From: DATFLS01 sp964413425
GTDB lineage: Bacteria > Fidelibacterota > JAANXI01
Assembly (NCBI GenBank): GCA_964413425.1
Contig: CAYPST010000033.1
Location: 1 to 36,887, forward strand
DNA length: 36,887 nucleotides
Direction: 5' to 3'
The position numbers and the translations under genes were made by a program. The notes under the pieces were generated by a model. It made no database searches. It saw nothing but the letters and a program-made list of their open reading frames with translations, and was not told the DNA's origin. Position 1 is the first letter of the stretch, and the number at the start of each line of letters is the position of its first letter. This document shows, piece after piece, positions 8,013 to 15,432 of this stretch.

Positions 8013-9026
8013 AACTTCCTCCCTGTTGTTGCCTGTAATAAAATAACTATCATTTGTTGTGGTTGGTAATTCGTAAATTTATTGTAACCCGAATTATTCA
8101 TCCCGCAGGGATCCCTTTGGGATAAACCCGACAAGAATAGCACACGCCGGTCAAAGGCCAGGCTCGTTGTTTCTGTGTCAATCTGTGTGCCATTTTTTAT
8201 GAATTATTCAGGGTAATTATTCTATCAGGTTGAGAGTGTTTAGAAAATATGGTTCTGATACAAGATACTGAACCTGACTTATTTTTATTATGTATAGAAA
8301 ACATATTCAAAATTTATTGCGAGGTTTGGGCAGTGATGTTTTATATTTTCCTTGCGTTCTTTGCGGCCTCTGCGAACTTTGCGTTTTCTAAACAGACTCA
8401 TCAGGTTTGAAATGTAGAGAAATTTCAGGATAAAATCGAACCGGGAATCACACTGTTGTTCCGGAGTGGCTTCCGCCGGTGATCCCTCCCTGGGGCGTCG
8501 ACGATTGACGATCCGGAACGCTTCGCACAATGACCAGCCCACTCAGGAGAAGAAACGATTGGTACTCCGACTTTCCCAGGAAAATGCGGTATCTCTTTTC
8601 GGCGAGCCTCGAGAGCATTGGCCCGTCACCGACGCTCTCCACGCTCGGCTCTCCATACCGGAGCCGGAGGTGCTGCTCTCAGACAAGTCGGAACCTCTCT
8701 TGCGGGGGAGAGGGGAGGATCTGTGTTCATCTGCCACGAGGGACCTCTTCGAGGAAGAATTCTTCGATTGGACCATTGGGACTGTTATTTAGGCACGCTC
8801 ACGACTGGTAACTCGTCGGTTTCAAAAAGAACTTTAATCTGCCTATGGTTGATACCAACTATAAAAAAAGGAATTTTCCCTTTACTCTTGAAACAATCTT
8901 TCTATAAATTGCAATAATTTCAATTTTGATTAAACTGGTATGATTTGTATTTTGAAATAATAATTGGCGTTACTCCATTGTCAGAGTTACCGGTTATTCC
9001 TTCAGGTGTAGCGCGAGAAGGAGAGA
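8013..9026. other. 1-kb repeat-rich intergenic region
   Basis: Contents in order: palindrome TCCCGCAGGGATCCCTTTGG at 8101-8120; phrase TTTCTGTGTCAATCTGTGTG at 8170-8189; a complete family A element at 8232-8399 (own entry); and a GC-rich segment at 8450-8800. The GC-rich segment is open in several frames on both strands, without a ribosome binding site or recognisable protein, so I do not call a gene there. The last 200 bp are AT-rich and precede the STAS gene, where its promoter should lie. Confidence 0.5.
8232..8399 (+). repeat. Inverted-repeat element family A, copy 2 (168 bp, with 8-bp direct repeats)
   Basis: The best-preserved copy. The left end is GAGAGTGTTTAGAAAA; the right end, read on the other strand, is GAGTCTGTTTAGAAAA. 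The element is bordered by ATCAGGTT at 8224-8231 and again at 8400-8407, an 8-bp direct repeat that looks like a target-site duplication. The interior is shared with the copy at 33059-33230 (TTCAAAATTTATTGCG against TTCAAAATATATTACG; TTGCGTTCTTTG in both). There is no coding capacity. The signature is that of a MITE moved by a transposase encoded elsewhere. Confidence 0.75.
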
Positions 9027-9485
9027 ATGATGAGATTTGATCACAATTTTGTAGGGAAAACCCTGGTTTTCCGCGTGGAGAATTTACTGCTGGATGCCCA
9101 TGGGGCGGACAGATTCAAACGTGAAATGTTGATTGCCTTGAACGAAGGTGAATTCAAGAATATTATCATCGATTTGGATACTGTGAAAATGGTTGACAGC
9201 AGCGGATTAGGCGCTCTGTTATTCGCACGGAGACAGGTGGTACAAAAAGGCGGGGAATGCTACCTGGTAAAGCCTGCCCCGAAAGTAATCAACTTGATAA
9301 AAATTTCTAAGTTGCAGGATGCATTTCAGATCAGTGACGGGGTAAAAAATGCCCTTGAGTCTGCCGGGGAAAGCTTAGAACCCGATTCCAAAGAAGAAGA
9401 CCTGGAACAACCCGATGAAGAGGCAGAGGCAGATAAGGAGGTGAATGAAACAGAAAACGAGGATGAAGAAGCAGAGAAAGAGTGA
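9027..9485 (+). CDS. STAS-domain protein, anti-sigma factor antagonist type
   Basis: 152 residues after a strong ribosome binding site (GAAGGAGAG). Residues 1-105 are a STAS domain with MVDSSGLGALLFARRQ; the DSSG at 57-60 holds the serine pair of which the second is phosphorylated in SpoIIAA-type antagonists. Such proteins switch partner kinases or anti-sigma factors. Residues about 118-152 form a very acidic tail, mostly Glu and Asp (EEDLEQPDEEAEADKE and onward), absent in standard members. No kinase or sigma gene sits next to it, so the partner must be elsewhere. The second codon is also ATG, so the start could be at 9030. Confidence 0.88.
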   Translation: MMRFDHNFVGKTLVFRVENLLLDAHGADRFKREMLIALNEGEFKNIIIDLDTVKMVDSSGLGALLFARRQVVQKGGECYLVKPAPKVINLIKISKLQDAFQISDGVKNALESAGESLEPDSKEEDLEQPDEEAEADKEVNETENEDEEAEKE

Positions 9486-9643
9486 AGCGAGGAAATCATG
9501 ATCGTTGCCCTCTTTCATCTCCCAACAGACGCATGCTCTTCTCTACTCCCTGCGAAAAGAGAGCCAGCTTAGATCTTCAATTTTTGCGAGAACACTCCCT
9601 CTCGAGATTCTTCCTTCGTATGTACCATCTGACTGACATTTAA

Positions 9644-10243
9644 ATGCTGCAATTCCTTCTCCACTTCGATACAAAAATTTTCCATTTTTTCAATGAAACC
9701 ATCGCCAATCCTCTCTTTGATGTTTTTTTCCCCTTCATTACGGAAGAAGACCACTTTCTTATTCCCCTCCTCATCATTTGGTTGGGACTCTTGATTTTCG
9801 GTGGTAAGCGTGGACGAATTGCAGCTATCGTGATTCTCCTTGCTACTGGGACGGCAGATGCCATCGCAGCCCAGCTGCTGAAACCTTTATTTGAACGCTT
9901 ACGCCCCTGTCATCAAGTGGAACAGGTCCGTCTGCTGGTGAACTGCGGCGGAAAATTCGGCTTTGTATCGAACCATGCAGCTAACATGTTCGCCAGTATG
10001 ACTGTCCTGGGCTACTTTTATCGATTGTACCGCTGGTACTTCTGGACTGTCGCTGGTCTGGTTGCGTTCTCCCGGATATATGTCGGGGTCCATTATCCCG
10101 CCGATGTCCTGTTCGGCGCGTTCTTTGGGACGGGGATTGCGTACGGCTATCTCACGATATTACTGCTGCTGAATAACTGTCAGAGAAAATCTAATCGCCT
10201 GTGGTTAGAGTGGCGGGAGCCGCCCCCGTCAGTTTTTCAGTGA
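9644..10243 (+). CDS. PAP2-family membrane phosphatase
   Basis: 199 residues with about five membrane segments. The three phosphatase motifs are present: KPLFERLRP (K80 to P88), SNHA (109-112, in place of the usual PSGH) and SRIYVGVHYPAD (143-154, with R144, H150 and D154). The family removes phosphate from lipid phosphates such as undecaprenyl pyrophosphate or phosphatidic acid at the outer face of the inner membrane. A stop codon sits directly before the ATG and no Shine-Dalgarno is visible, so translation may start from a short or leaderless message. Follows the STAS gene by 158 bp on the same strand; convergent with the next gene. Confidence 0.9.
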   Translation: MLQFLLHFDTKIFHFFNETIANPLFDVFFPFITEEDHFLIPLLIIWLGLLIFGGKRGRIAAIVILLATGTADAIAAQLLKPLFERLRPCHQVEQVRLLVNCGGKFGFVSNHAANMFASMTVLGYFYRLYRWYFWTVAGLVAFSRIYVGVHYPADVLFGAFFGTGIAYGYLTILLLLNNCQRKSNRLWLEWREPPPSVFQ

Positions 10244-10285
10244 TGTTTTTAGAGCTGACCGCTTCTCCGGTAGCCGGTGGATAAA

Positions 10286-11092
10286 TTAGCGGTGTTCTGC
10301 CAGCTCACAGGATTCAATAAAGCGTTTGAGGATATCGTTATACTTCTCAGGCTGTTCAAGGTTGGAAAGATGGCCAGAATCGGGGATCACTTCCAGATGC
10401 CCCACGGAGAGTTCTCTCACCATTCTCCTGGCTTCGATAACTGAGATTAATGAATCCTTTTTCCCGGTGATAACTATCACCGGTACCTGAATTGTATTTA
10501 ATATAAAGGTCCGGTCTCTTCGTTGCGCCATTCCGGCGAGTGCTCCCTTCATACCCAGTGCGTCCTGCCGGCGCATCATATTTTCCGCAAATTCCACTAC
10601 CCCGGAATTCTGCTTCAAGGTCTTTTTTGCCAGAACCTTTTGCACCATGTCTTCAACCAGGAACTCCGTTCCATCGTAATTGATTTTTTCAATGGTATTG
10701 TAGCGGTTCTGCCGGACAGCAGCCGTATCCTTTGCGGATCGAGTGTTCGAAAGAATCAGTCCTTGCAGACGTTCCGGAAACTGCTCGGCAATGGCAAGCG
10801 CCACATATCCTCCCATCGATAAGCCACCAATCACAGCCTTCTTAATCTGCAGCAGATCTAACAAAGCGATGATATCTGCTGCATATTGGGTCATGGTATA
10901 TATTCCATCCGGATGGTCAGATTCACCGAATCCCCGCAGATCCGGAGCAATGACCCGGTTTGTCTTCGCGAGTACTTCAATCTGCTTATCCCAGAGATGA
11001 TGATCACAGGGAAACCCGTGAATGAGAACAATCGGTTTGCCTTTTCCTTCATCCACATAATGGAGCTGAATATTATTGACTTCCACTTGCAT
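10286..11092 (-). CDS. Alpha/beta hydrolase
   Basis: 268 residues. The fold signature begins PIVLIHGFPCDHHLWD. The nucleophile elbow is GLSMGG with S92, the acid is D213 in ITGKKDSL and the histidine is H241 in DSGHLSN. The cap region (about 120-185) is rich in basic residues and Met. This is the general esterase/BioH/3-oxoadipate enol-lactonase-like group; without neighbours of a pathway the substrate is open. The start has a Shine-Dalgarno (AGAGGATT). No signal peptide, so cytoplasmic. Confidence 0.9.
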   Translation of the reverse strand: MQVEVNNIQLHYVDEGKGKPIVLIHGFPCDHHLWDKQIEVLAKTNRVIAPDLRGFGESDHPDGIYTMTQYAADIIALLDLLQIKKAVIGGLSMGGYVALAIAEQFPERLQGLILSNTRSAKDTAAVRQNRYNTIEKINYDGTEFLVEDMVQKVLAKKTLKQNSGVVEFAENMMRRQDALGMKGALAGMAQRRDRTFILNTIQVPVIVITGKKDSLISVIEARRMVRELSVGHLEVIPDSGHLSNLEQPEKYNDILKRFIESCELAEHR

Positions 11093-11199
11093 GGTAATCC
11101 TCTGCCTCTTATTATTCTTATTTTGAAAAGTAACAAATATCAGAATTATGTCAAATAGTCAGATTCGGAACCGGGTGAAGCGCTCGATGGCGCTTTAGA

Positions 11200-11234
11200 A
11201 CAAAAAACCCTCTGACGGAGACCATCAGAGGGTT
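11200..11234 (-). terminator. Rho-independent terminator of the ArsR operon
   Basis: On the minus strand the stem AACCCTCTGA pairs with TCAGAGGGTT around a 9-base loop and is followed directly by a run of T (TTTTTTG). It lies 45 bp past the stop of the zinc-ribbon gene at 11279 and closes the transcript that starts near 12630. Confidence 0.88.
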
Positions 11235-11278
11235 GAGTTGGTTCGTTGGACGGATCGCCGATCCGCTGCGGGTTATGC

Positions 11279-11485
11279 TCAGGTAAATCCTCCGGTGCCA
11301 CATGACGCACCGCTCGCTGAATCATCAGAACTGCTGCTTCCGGACGAGGCAAAAGCCGACATCAACTTCTCCGCCTGGTATTCACCGCAGTGGGGACAGG
11401 CCACCTCACTGTCCGCCTGAGCAGATGACACCAACTCATCGAAGGTGACACCGCAGTTCCGACATCGGTACTCATACATTGGCAT
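11279..11485 (-). CDS. FmdB-type small zinc-ribbon protein
   Basis: 68 residues. MPMYEYRCRNCGVTFDEL followed by CPHCG is the standard FmdB/putative regulatory zinc-ribbon pattern, with four zinc-binding cysteines (two CxxC). The C-terminal third is Ser/Gly-rich and ends with a further Cys (SGASCGTGGFT). Members are commonly called regulatory, but their role is not settled. It is the last gene before the terminator at 11200-11234, on the same strand as the ArsR operon and 88 bp after the small membrane peptide. Confidence 0.9.
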   Translation of the reverse strand: MPMYEYRCRNCGVTFDELVSSAQADSEVACPHCGEYQAEKLMSAFASSGSSSSDDSASGASCGTGGFT

Positions 11486-11573
11486 GATCGTCTGACTCCT
11501 CTGAATTACTGGATTTCACTTGCTGTTTTCGATTTATGCCGCAATGCTCCTCAGCCTGAGGAAACGACACCCC

Positions 11574-11663
11574 TCAGGTGGGCACCCCGGTTTTGGGTAA
11601 TACCCACCGAAAGAGGACATAGTACACCACAAAGGCGATCAGGAGTGCTAACCAATCCGGCAT
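11574..11663 (-). CDS. 29-residue single-span membrane peptide
   Basis: A small gene read directly from the sequence: ATG at 11661-11663, stop at 11574-11576. The product begins MPDWLALLIAFVVYYVLFRW and ends VLPKTGVPT. It has one clear membrane helix followed by a basic/Pro end, the look of a genuine membrane peptide. A Shine-Dalgarno (AGAGG) lies 9 bases before the ATG. It starts 12 bp after the DUF302 gene stops and is followed by the zinc-ribbon gene, so it belongs to the operon. I do not recognise its function; a partner of the neighbouring DUF6132-type or DUF302 protein is possible. Confidence 0.7.
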   Translation of the reverse strand: MPDWLALLIAFVVYYVLFRWVLPKTGVPT

Positions 11664-11675
11664 ATTCAGCCTCTG

Positions 11676-12089
11676 TCACGCCCTCACCGATTGTGTTGCG
11701 GCAACCGCATCCACCGCTTCCCGCAGCCGGCTGCTCACCTCGGAGGCAATCTGCTGCAACTCCGGACTCTCTCCCACAATGGAGAGCATCGCTTCGGCGT
11801 TCACGGCCGAAACCACTGTCTTGCCCTCATCGTTCACATAGACAATGACATTACAGGGTAAGAGCAATCCGATTTCCTGTTCCTGTTCTATAGCCTGATG
11901 GGCAAACGGCGGATTGCAGGCGCCCAGAATTTTATAATCGTTCATCTCCTGATCGAGCTTCTTTTTGAGAGTCGCTCTCACGTCGATTTCGGTGAGCACG
12001 CCAAACCCGCGCTCCTGCAATTCTTCCTCTGTGCGTTCCAGAGCCTGCTCATACGAAAGATCAACAGTTTTTGAATAACCATATTCCAT
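11676..12089 (-). CDS. DUF302 family protein
   Basis: 137 residues from the ATG at 12087-12089, chosen because AAGGAGGAG sits just upstream; an in-frame ATG nine codons earlier lacks such a site. The family features are visible: FGVLTEIDVRATLKKKL, ILGACNPPFAHQAI and GLLLPCNVIVY, with two conserved Cys. DUF302 proteins are small alpha/beta proteins of unknown biochemical role, often found with sulfur or metal genes and ArsR regulators, as here. No signal peptide. Confidence 0.92.
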   Translation of the reverse strand: MEYGYSKTVDLSYEQALERTEEELQERGFGVLTEIDVRATLKKKLDQEMNDYKILGACNPPFAHQAIEQEQEIGLLLPCNVIVYVNDEGKTVVSAVNAEAMLSIVGESPELQQIASEVSSRLREAVDAVAATQSVRA

Positions 12090-12112
12090 GATATATCTCC
12101 TCCTTTTCATTC

Positions 12113-12313
12113 TCATTCTTTATTTCCTGATTGCTTTTTCTTTCCGGGAATCCCGAGGATAAGCCCGAATATCAACCCGTATCCGGTCATCAGATAGGGA
12201 TTCGATTGAATGGGGCAACTACCTGCGGCACAGCCGATAAAATAGTAATAGGCGAAACCAGCTCCGGCACCCGCCACAGACCCTAACACCGGTTTCCATA
12301 ATTGCCGTTCCAT
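12113..12313 (-). CDS. Small membrane protein, DUF6132/YtxH-like
   Basis: 66 residues with two hydrophobic segments: VLGSVAGAGAGFAYYYFIG and YLMTGYGLIFGLILGI. Between them is GCAAGSCPIQSNPYL, with two Cys facing the same side. The start is taken at 12313 because the ATG overlaps the stop of the ArsR gene by one base (TAATG), a common coupling arrangement; a longer frame to 12340 exists. The GSCPIxSNP pattern fits the DUF6132 group as I recall it. Those Cys could bind or pass sulfur or a thiophilic metal; this is inference. Confidence 0.75.
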   Translation of the reverse strand: MERQLWKPVLGSVAGAGAGFAYYYFIGCAAGSCPIQSNPYLMTGYGLIFGLILGIPGKKKQSGNKE

Positions 12314-12630
12314 TACCCGAGTCCACATGATCGAATACATCCCAAAATTTTCGTAATGAAAGCATCCTTCAATTGATAGAATACCTGCACCCCGTCTTTC
12401 CTCGAAACGAGTATATCCCTGGATTCCATTAATCGCAAGTGTTGAGAAGTGATCGCCTGCGGCTCGCCAATCGCGTTCCGGATCTCTGTTACATTCAGCT
12501 CACCATCTGACAGAACATCAATTATCGCCAGCCGGGTCGGGTGTCCCAGCGTTTTTAAAATCCGTGACGCCCGCTGAAGCAGAACCGGGTCTATATCAGA
12601 GACAATATGTGCGGTCTGTTTCTCCATCAT
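12313..12630 (-). CDS. ArsR/SmtB-family transcriptional regulator
   Basis: 105 residues with a winged helix: ILKTLGHPTRLAIIDVLS, VTEIRNAIGEPQAITSQHLR and SRKDGVQVFYQL. The usual ELCVCDL metal-binding motif is replaced by ELNVTEI, so the classical arsenic site is absent. The only cysteines are the C-terminal pair CIRSC (98-102), which could form a disulfide or polysulfide switch or bind a thiophilic metal (inference). It leads an operon with DUF6132-type, DUF302, a membrane peptide and a zinc ribbon. It very likely controls its own operon through the inverted repeat at 12633-12658. Confidence 0.92.
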   Translation of the reverse strand: MMEKQTAHIVSDIDPVLLQRASRILKTLGHPTRLAIIDVLSDGELNVTEIRNAIGEPQAITSQHLRLMESRDILVSRKDGVQVFYQLKDAFITKILGCIRSCGLG

Positions 12631-12632
12631 CT

Positions 12633-12658
12633 ATTATATAGCAAAATTTCTATGTAAT
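12633..12658 (-). promoter_or_regulatory. Operator/promoter of the ArsR operon
   Basis: Plus strand: ATTATATAG, eight bases, CTATGTAAT. The outer blocks are a perfect inverted repeat of the form ATTAnATAG-N8-CTATnTAAT, the size expected for a dimeric ArsR protein. On the minus strand the distal arm contains TATAAT, a consensus -10, only two bases before the ATG at 12630. If that -10 is used, the transcript would start at or near the start codon, so the mRNA would be leaderless or nearly so. A bound repressor would then cover the -10. Confidence 0.7.
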
Positions 12659-12778
12659 TTAAAGCAAATCATTGTGATTCCAAATAGCTTCTGACCTCCG
12701 TTGCATTGTTGTTAGAGAGGGTAGCTTCGAAGAGGTTACATCCCGGTACGATCGGAGGCATAAACAGATTCTATGTCT

Positions 12779-12946
12779 GAGAGTGTTTAGAAAACAGTCC
12801 GTCTCTACAAAATGTTGCACCCGGCTTCCATGGACTATATACCGAACATATTTCCCAACTATTTTTCGGAATCCGGGAGCCAATTGTTCAGGTGTTCTTT
12901 GTCCCGTCGTCACGGGATCTCTTTGCCGAAGGCCTCGAAGAGACTC
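12779..12946 (+). repeat. Inverted-repeat element family A, copy 3 (168 bp)
   Basis: It starts GAGAGTGTTTAGAAAACA and ends AAGAGACTC, exactly as long as copy 2. ATGTCT borders it on both sides (12773-12778 and 12947-12952). The interior is diverged: only patches such as GAACATATT and GTTCTTTG align with copy 2, and the right end has lost the TTTTCTAAAC core. It fills most of the gap between the ArsR gene and the rhodanese-like gene; the rest of 12659-13049 holds no gene that I can support. Confidence 0.62.
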
Positions 12947-13049
12947 ATGTCTTCATTAATATAGTTCCCCGGGCCGAGAAGCCCTCCTAATACTCCTTCC
13001 GCCAATCACACCTGCGCAGCGAACCAATGGCGGAGAAAAACATGAACCC

Positions 13050-13556
13050 TCACGCTTCTCCCGGGAATAGGGTGGGTTTTTGAATTTTTGAACTATTGGA
13101 TCTCCCCGGAGGCGGGGTGTCACTCCCGGCCGGTCGGCCGTACTGATGATTCCACAAACGCATGCCGCCTTCCATATTATAGACGGCATCGAACCCCTGC
13201 TCTGTCAGAAATTGTGCTGCCCGCCGGGAGCGGTTGCCTGATCGGCCGTAGATGATGATGTCTATGCCTTGTTTTTGATAAGACTCCAATCCATGATATC
13301 GGGTATCGAGATTTTGAATCGGATACAGCAACGCGCCCTCCAGATGCCCCAGCTCTCCGGTGTATTCATGTTCCGTTCGGACATCAATCAGAACATAGTC
13401 CGAATTTCCGGATTGGAGTCTGGTCCGGACTTCTTCCACACTCAGATTCTCATAGTTCCCTTCTCCCGAAAAACTCGCATAGATTATCAATCCGAACATG
13501 AGGAGCGTGCCAAGAGTCAGAAAGGTATTTCGAAGAATATAGCGCTTTCTATCCAT
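13050..13556 (-). CDS. Membrane-anchored rhodanese-like protein lacking the catalytic cysteine
   Basis: 168 residues. An N-terminal membrane segment (TFLTLGTLLMFGLIIYASF) is followed by a rhodanese fold: YVLIDVRTEHEYTGELGHLEGA, then IIIYGRSGNRSRRAAQFL and NMEGGMRLW. In active enzymes the loop reads YCRSGNRS; here position 104 is Gly (GGC, one base from TGC), so sulfur transfer by persulfide is not possible. The last 30 residues (from about 139) are Pro/Ser/Lys-rich and overlap a recurring intergenic phrase (TTTTTGAATTTTTGAACTA), suggesting an altered 3' end. Single-domain rhodaneses without Cys are known as regulatory or structural proteins. Confidence 0.85.
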   Translation of the reverse strand: MDRKRYILRNTFLTLGTLLMFGLIIYASFSGEGNYENLSVEEVRTRLQSGNSDYVLIDVRTEHEYTGELGHLEGALLYPIQNLDTRYHGLESYQKQGIDIIIYGRSGNRSRRAAQFLTEQGFDAVYNMEGGMRLWNHQYGRPAGSDTPPPGRSNSSKIQKPTLFPGEA

Positions 13557-13685
13557 GGTGTTCTCTTCTATATTCCGAGGTCCGGGGTTTCACCGGAAAG
13601 AAATTTCATTCCACTGCGGAGTTTGCCCGCTGACTATTTACCGGCTCAGCAAGTGTATCCCGGACAGCGCAGCTGGTAGCCGAAA

Positions 13686-14258
13686 TTATTGAGAGGTTTT
13701 TGCAAACACAATCTCATAGTGCGAAGGTCCGAGCGTATCTTCACTGATAATACGGAAACACTGGTTGGCAATGACCTGCTTCACCCGTGCCTGGTCGACT
13801 CTGTGGGCTTTCGGGGGCCCCTCCTCTTCTTCCCGGGGAATCCAGTCCGTCAGATACACGCGTCCTTCCGAGTTTAAAACCCGGCGAATTTCTGTCAGAA
13901 ACTCCCCGGGACTTTCCAGCTCGTGAAACAGGTTCGTCATGATTACCCAATCGGCAAAGCCGGTCTCCACGGGAAACCTCGATTCGGCAGACACTTTGAA
14001 AGACACGTGCTCAGGTGCTCCCCGCGATTTGGCCGCTTCGATCATCTCCGGCAAAATGTCCAGCCCGATTACCGTGCCCTCCGGACCCACGATTTCTGCT
14101 GCAGCCCGGGTGTAAAACCCGGTGCCGGTCCCCCCGTCCACAACCCGCTGGCCAGCTCGCATTCCGGCGCGCTTCAACCGCTCTACCGGCTTGAACTCTC
14201 GATAGCGATCTTGCTCCTCTAATTTTTCCGCTTTCTCGGGGGAAAATTTATAGGCCAT
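13686..14258 (-). CDS. Class I SAM-dependent methyltransferase
   Basis: 190 residues. Motif I is VVDGGTGTGFYT (39-50), with the acidic end of strand 2 at D67 (VIGLDILPEM); WVIMTNLFHELESP and RVLNSEGRVYLTDW follow. This is the UbiE/COQ5-like small methyltransferase group. Its acceptor is unknown. The ATG overlaps the stop of the aminotransferase by one base (TAATG), so the two are translationally coupled, with the rhodanese at 15106 upstream. The three together do not spell a pathway that I recognise. Confidence 0.9.
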   Translation of the reverse strand: MAYKFSPEKAEKLEEQDRYREFKPVERLKRAGMRAGQRVVDGGTGTGFYTRAAAEIVGPEGTVIGLDILPEMIEAAKSRGAPEHVSFKVSAESRFPVETGFADWVIMTNLFHELESPGEFLTEIRRVLNSEGRVYLTDWIPREEEEGPPKAHRVDQARVKQVIANQCFRIISEDTLGPSHYEIVFAKTSQ

Positions 14259-15103
14259 TATCTTTCCTGTGTTGTGTTTTCGTTCAGAATAAAAGCCGTA
14301 AACAACTCCCGCAAGTGCCCGGTGATTTCATAGGTACTTTGCCAGTTATTCCAATACACCGGGAGAATTTTCACGGCAGTACTGGTTAAAAATGCCTCAT
14401 CCATTGTATTTACTTCTTCCAGGGAAATCAGCCGTTCCCGGCAGGATATTCCCTCCCGTCCGGCCATGTCAATCACTGCGTTGCGCATCGTCCCGGAGAG
14501 AATACCCAGGTGTAATGGTGGAGTTAGTAACACACCGTTTTTCACAAAGAAGACATTGCGGATTCCGCCTTCGGTAATATGCCCATCACTGTTGTACATT
14601 ATCGGTTCGAATGCGCCCTGCTCGTGCGCATCCAGCTTGGCCAGGATGTTTCCCAGATAGTTCAGAGATTTGACGGCAGGATGCATACGAATAATGGGAT
14701 ACCGGCTTTCCTCCAGAAACACAATCCTGACAGGGGAAGCCGGTAGTGCCGGTATCTCCGAATGAGTGATATAAATGCTGTTCGGGCCCTGGTATTCCCA
14801 GGGCATCGACTCGTAAATTCCCCTGGTGATCACTATGCGAATGAGCTGATGAGTACACTTATTTCGTTCAATGTATTCATACAACAGATTTTTCAGGTCA
14901 GGTCTGGTTTCCTGTGCGGAAATCCGAATCCGTTGCAGGCCTTCAAAGAGCCTGTCCAGGTGATCATCCAGCCGGAAAAAATGGCCGTGTTCAAGCAGAA
15001 CGGTCTCAAACACCCCGTCGCCCCTCAGAAAACCCGCCTCATTCAACGGGATAGCCGCGGCGGATTTCTCCACCCACTTTCCATTTACATAGACCTGTTC
15101 CAC
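14258..15103 (-). CDS. Class IV aminotransferase (BCAT/D-amino-acid transaminase/ADC lyase group)
   Basis: 281 residues, GTG start 2 bp after the rhodanese stop. GFLRGDGVFETVLLEHGHFF and FRLDDHLDRL mark the N-terminal domain. The PLP lysine is K145 in HPAVKSLNYLGNILAK. Phosphate binding is by TEGGIRNVFFV and GTMRNAVIDMA. The fold-type IV family includes branched-chain transaminase, D-alanine transaminase and aminodeoxychorismate lyase (PabC); sequence alone does not separate them here. Cytoplasmic. Confidence 0.9.
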   Translation of the reverse strand: MEQVYVNGKWVEKSAAAIPLNEAGFLRGDGVFETVLLEHGHFFRLDDHLDRLFEGLQRIRISAQETRPDLKNLLYEYIERNKCTHQLIRIVITRGIYESMPWEYQGPNSIYITHSEIPALPASPVRIVFLEESRYPIIRMHPAVKSLNYLGNILAKLDAHEQGAFEPIMYNSDGHITEGGIRNVFFVKNGVLLTPPLHLGILSGTMRNAVIDMAGREGISCRERLISLEEVNTMDEAFLTSTAVKILPVYWNNWQSTYEITGHLRELFTAFILNENTTQER

Positions 15104-15105
15104 TA

Positions 15106-15432
15106 CTAATACCTTGGTATGGTGGGATCAACTTCCTGGGCATAGGCATCAATGCCACCGTGCAGATTGAGGATCTTCCGGAATCCTCTTTGCTGCAGCA
15201 CCTGCGCGGCAAAATAACTCCGCTGTCCGGTATGACAATACAACACAATCTCTTTGCCATTTTCCTCAGGAATATGCGCATCATATATTTTCGGCAGCGG
15301 AATCAGCTCCGCACCTGTGATCCGGCAATAGTACCATTCGTTATAATCCCGGACATCAAGAAGGATCACCTCATCGTTTGCTATCCTGATCTTCAATTCT
15401 TCCGGTGTAATATGATCTATTGTCGTTTCCAT
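15106..15432 (-). CDS. Rhodanese-domain sulfurtransferase
   Basis: 108 residues, one complete rhodanese domain: VILLDVRDYNEWYYCRITGA, IVLYCHTGQRSYFAAQVL and LNLHGGIDAYAQEVDPTIPRY. The active-site cysteine C66 is present in YCHTGQRS, in contrast to the rhodanese-like protein at 13050. The ending with a PTIPRY-like tail is typical of the stand-alone and MoeB-linked forms. First gene of the operon with the class IV aminotransferase and the methyltransferase. Confidence 0.93.
   Translation of the reverse strand: METTIDHITPEELKIRIANDEVILLDVRDYNEWYYCRITGAELIPLPKIYDAHIPEENGKEIVLYCHTGQRSYFAAQVLQQRGFRKILNLHGGIDAYAQEVDPTIPRY

Noticed and set aside
8448..8811. Open frames on both strands of the GC-rich intergenic block
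   Set aside because: Open in several frames at once, no start signals, no recognisable protein. Composition alone explains them.
11207..11234. Inverted repeat as a possible mobile-element end
   Set aside because: The stem is followed by a T-run in the direction of the preceding gene and is best read as a terminator.
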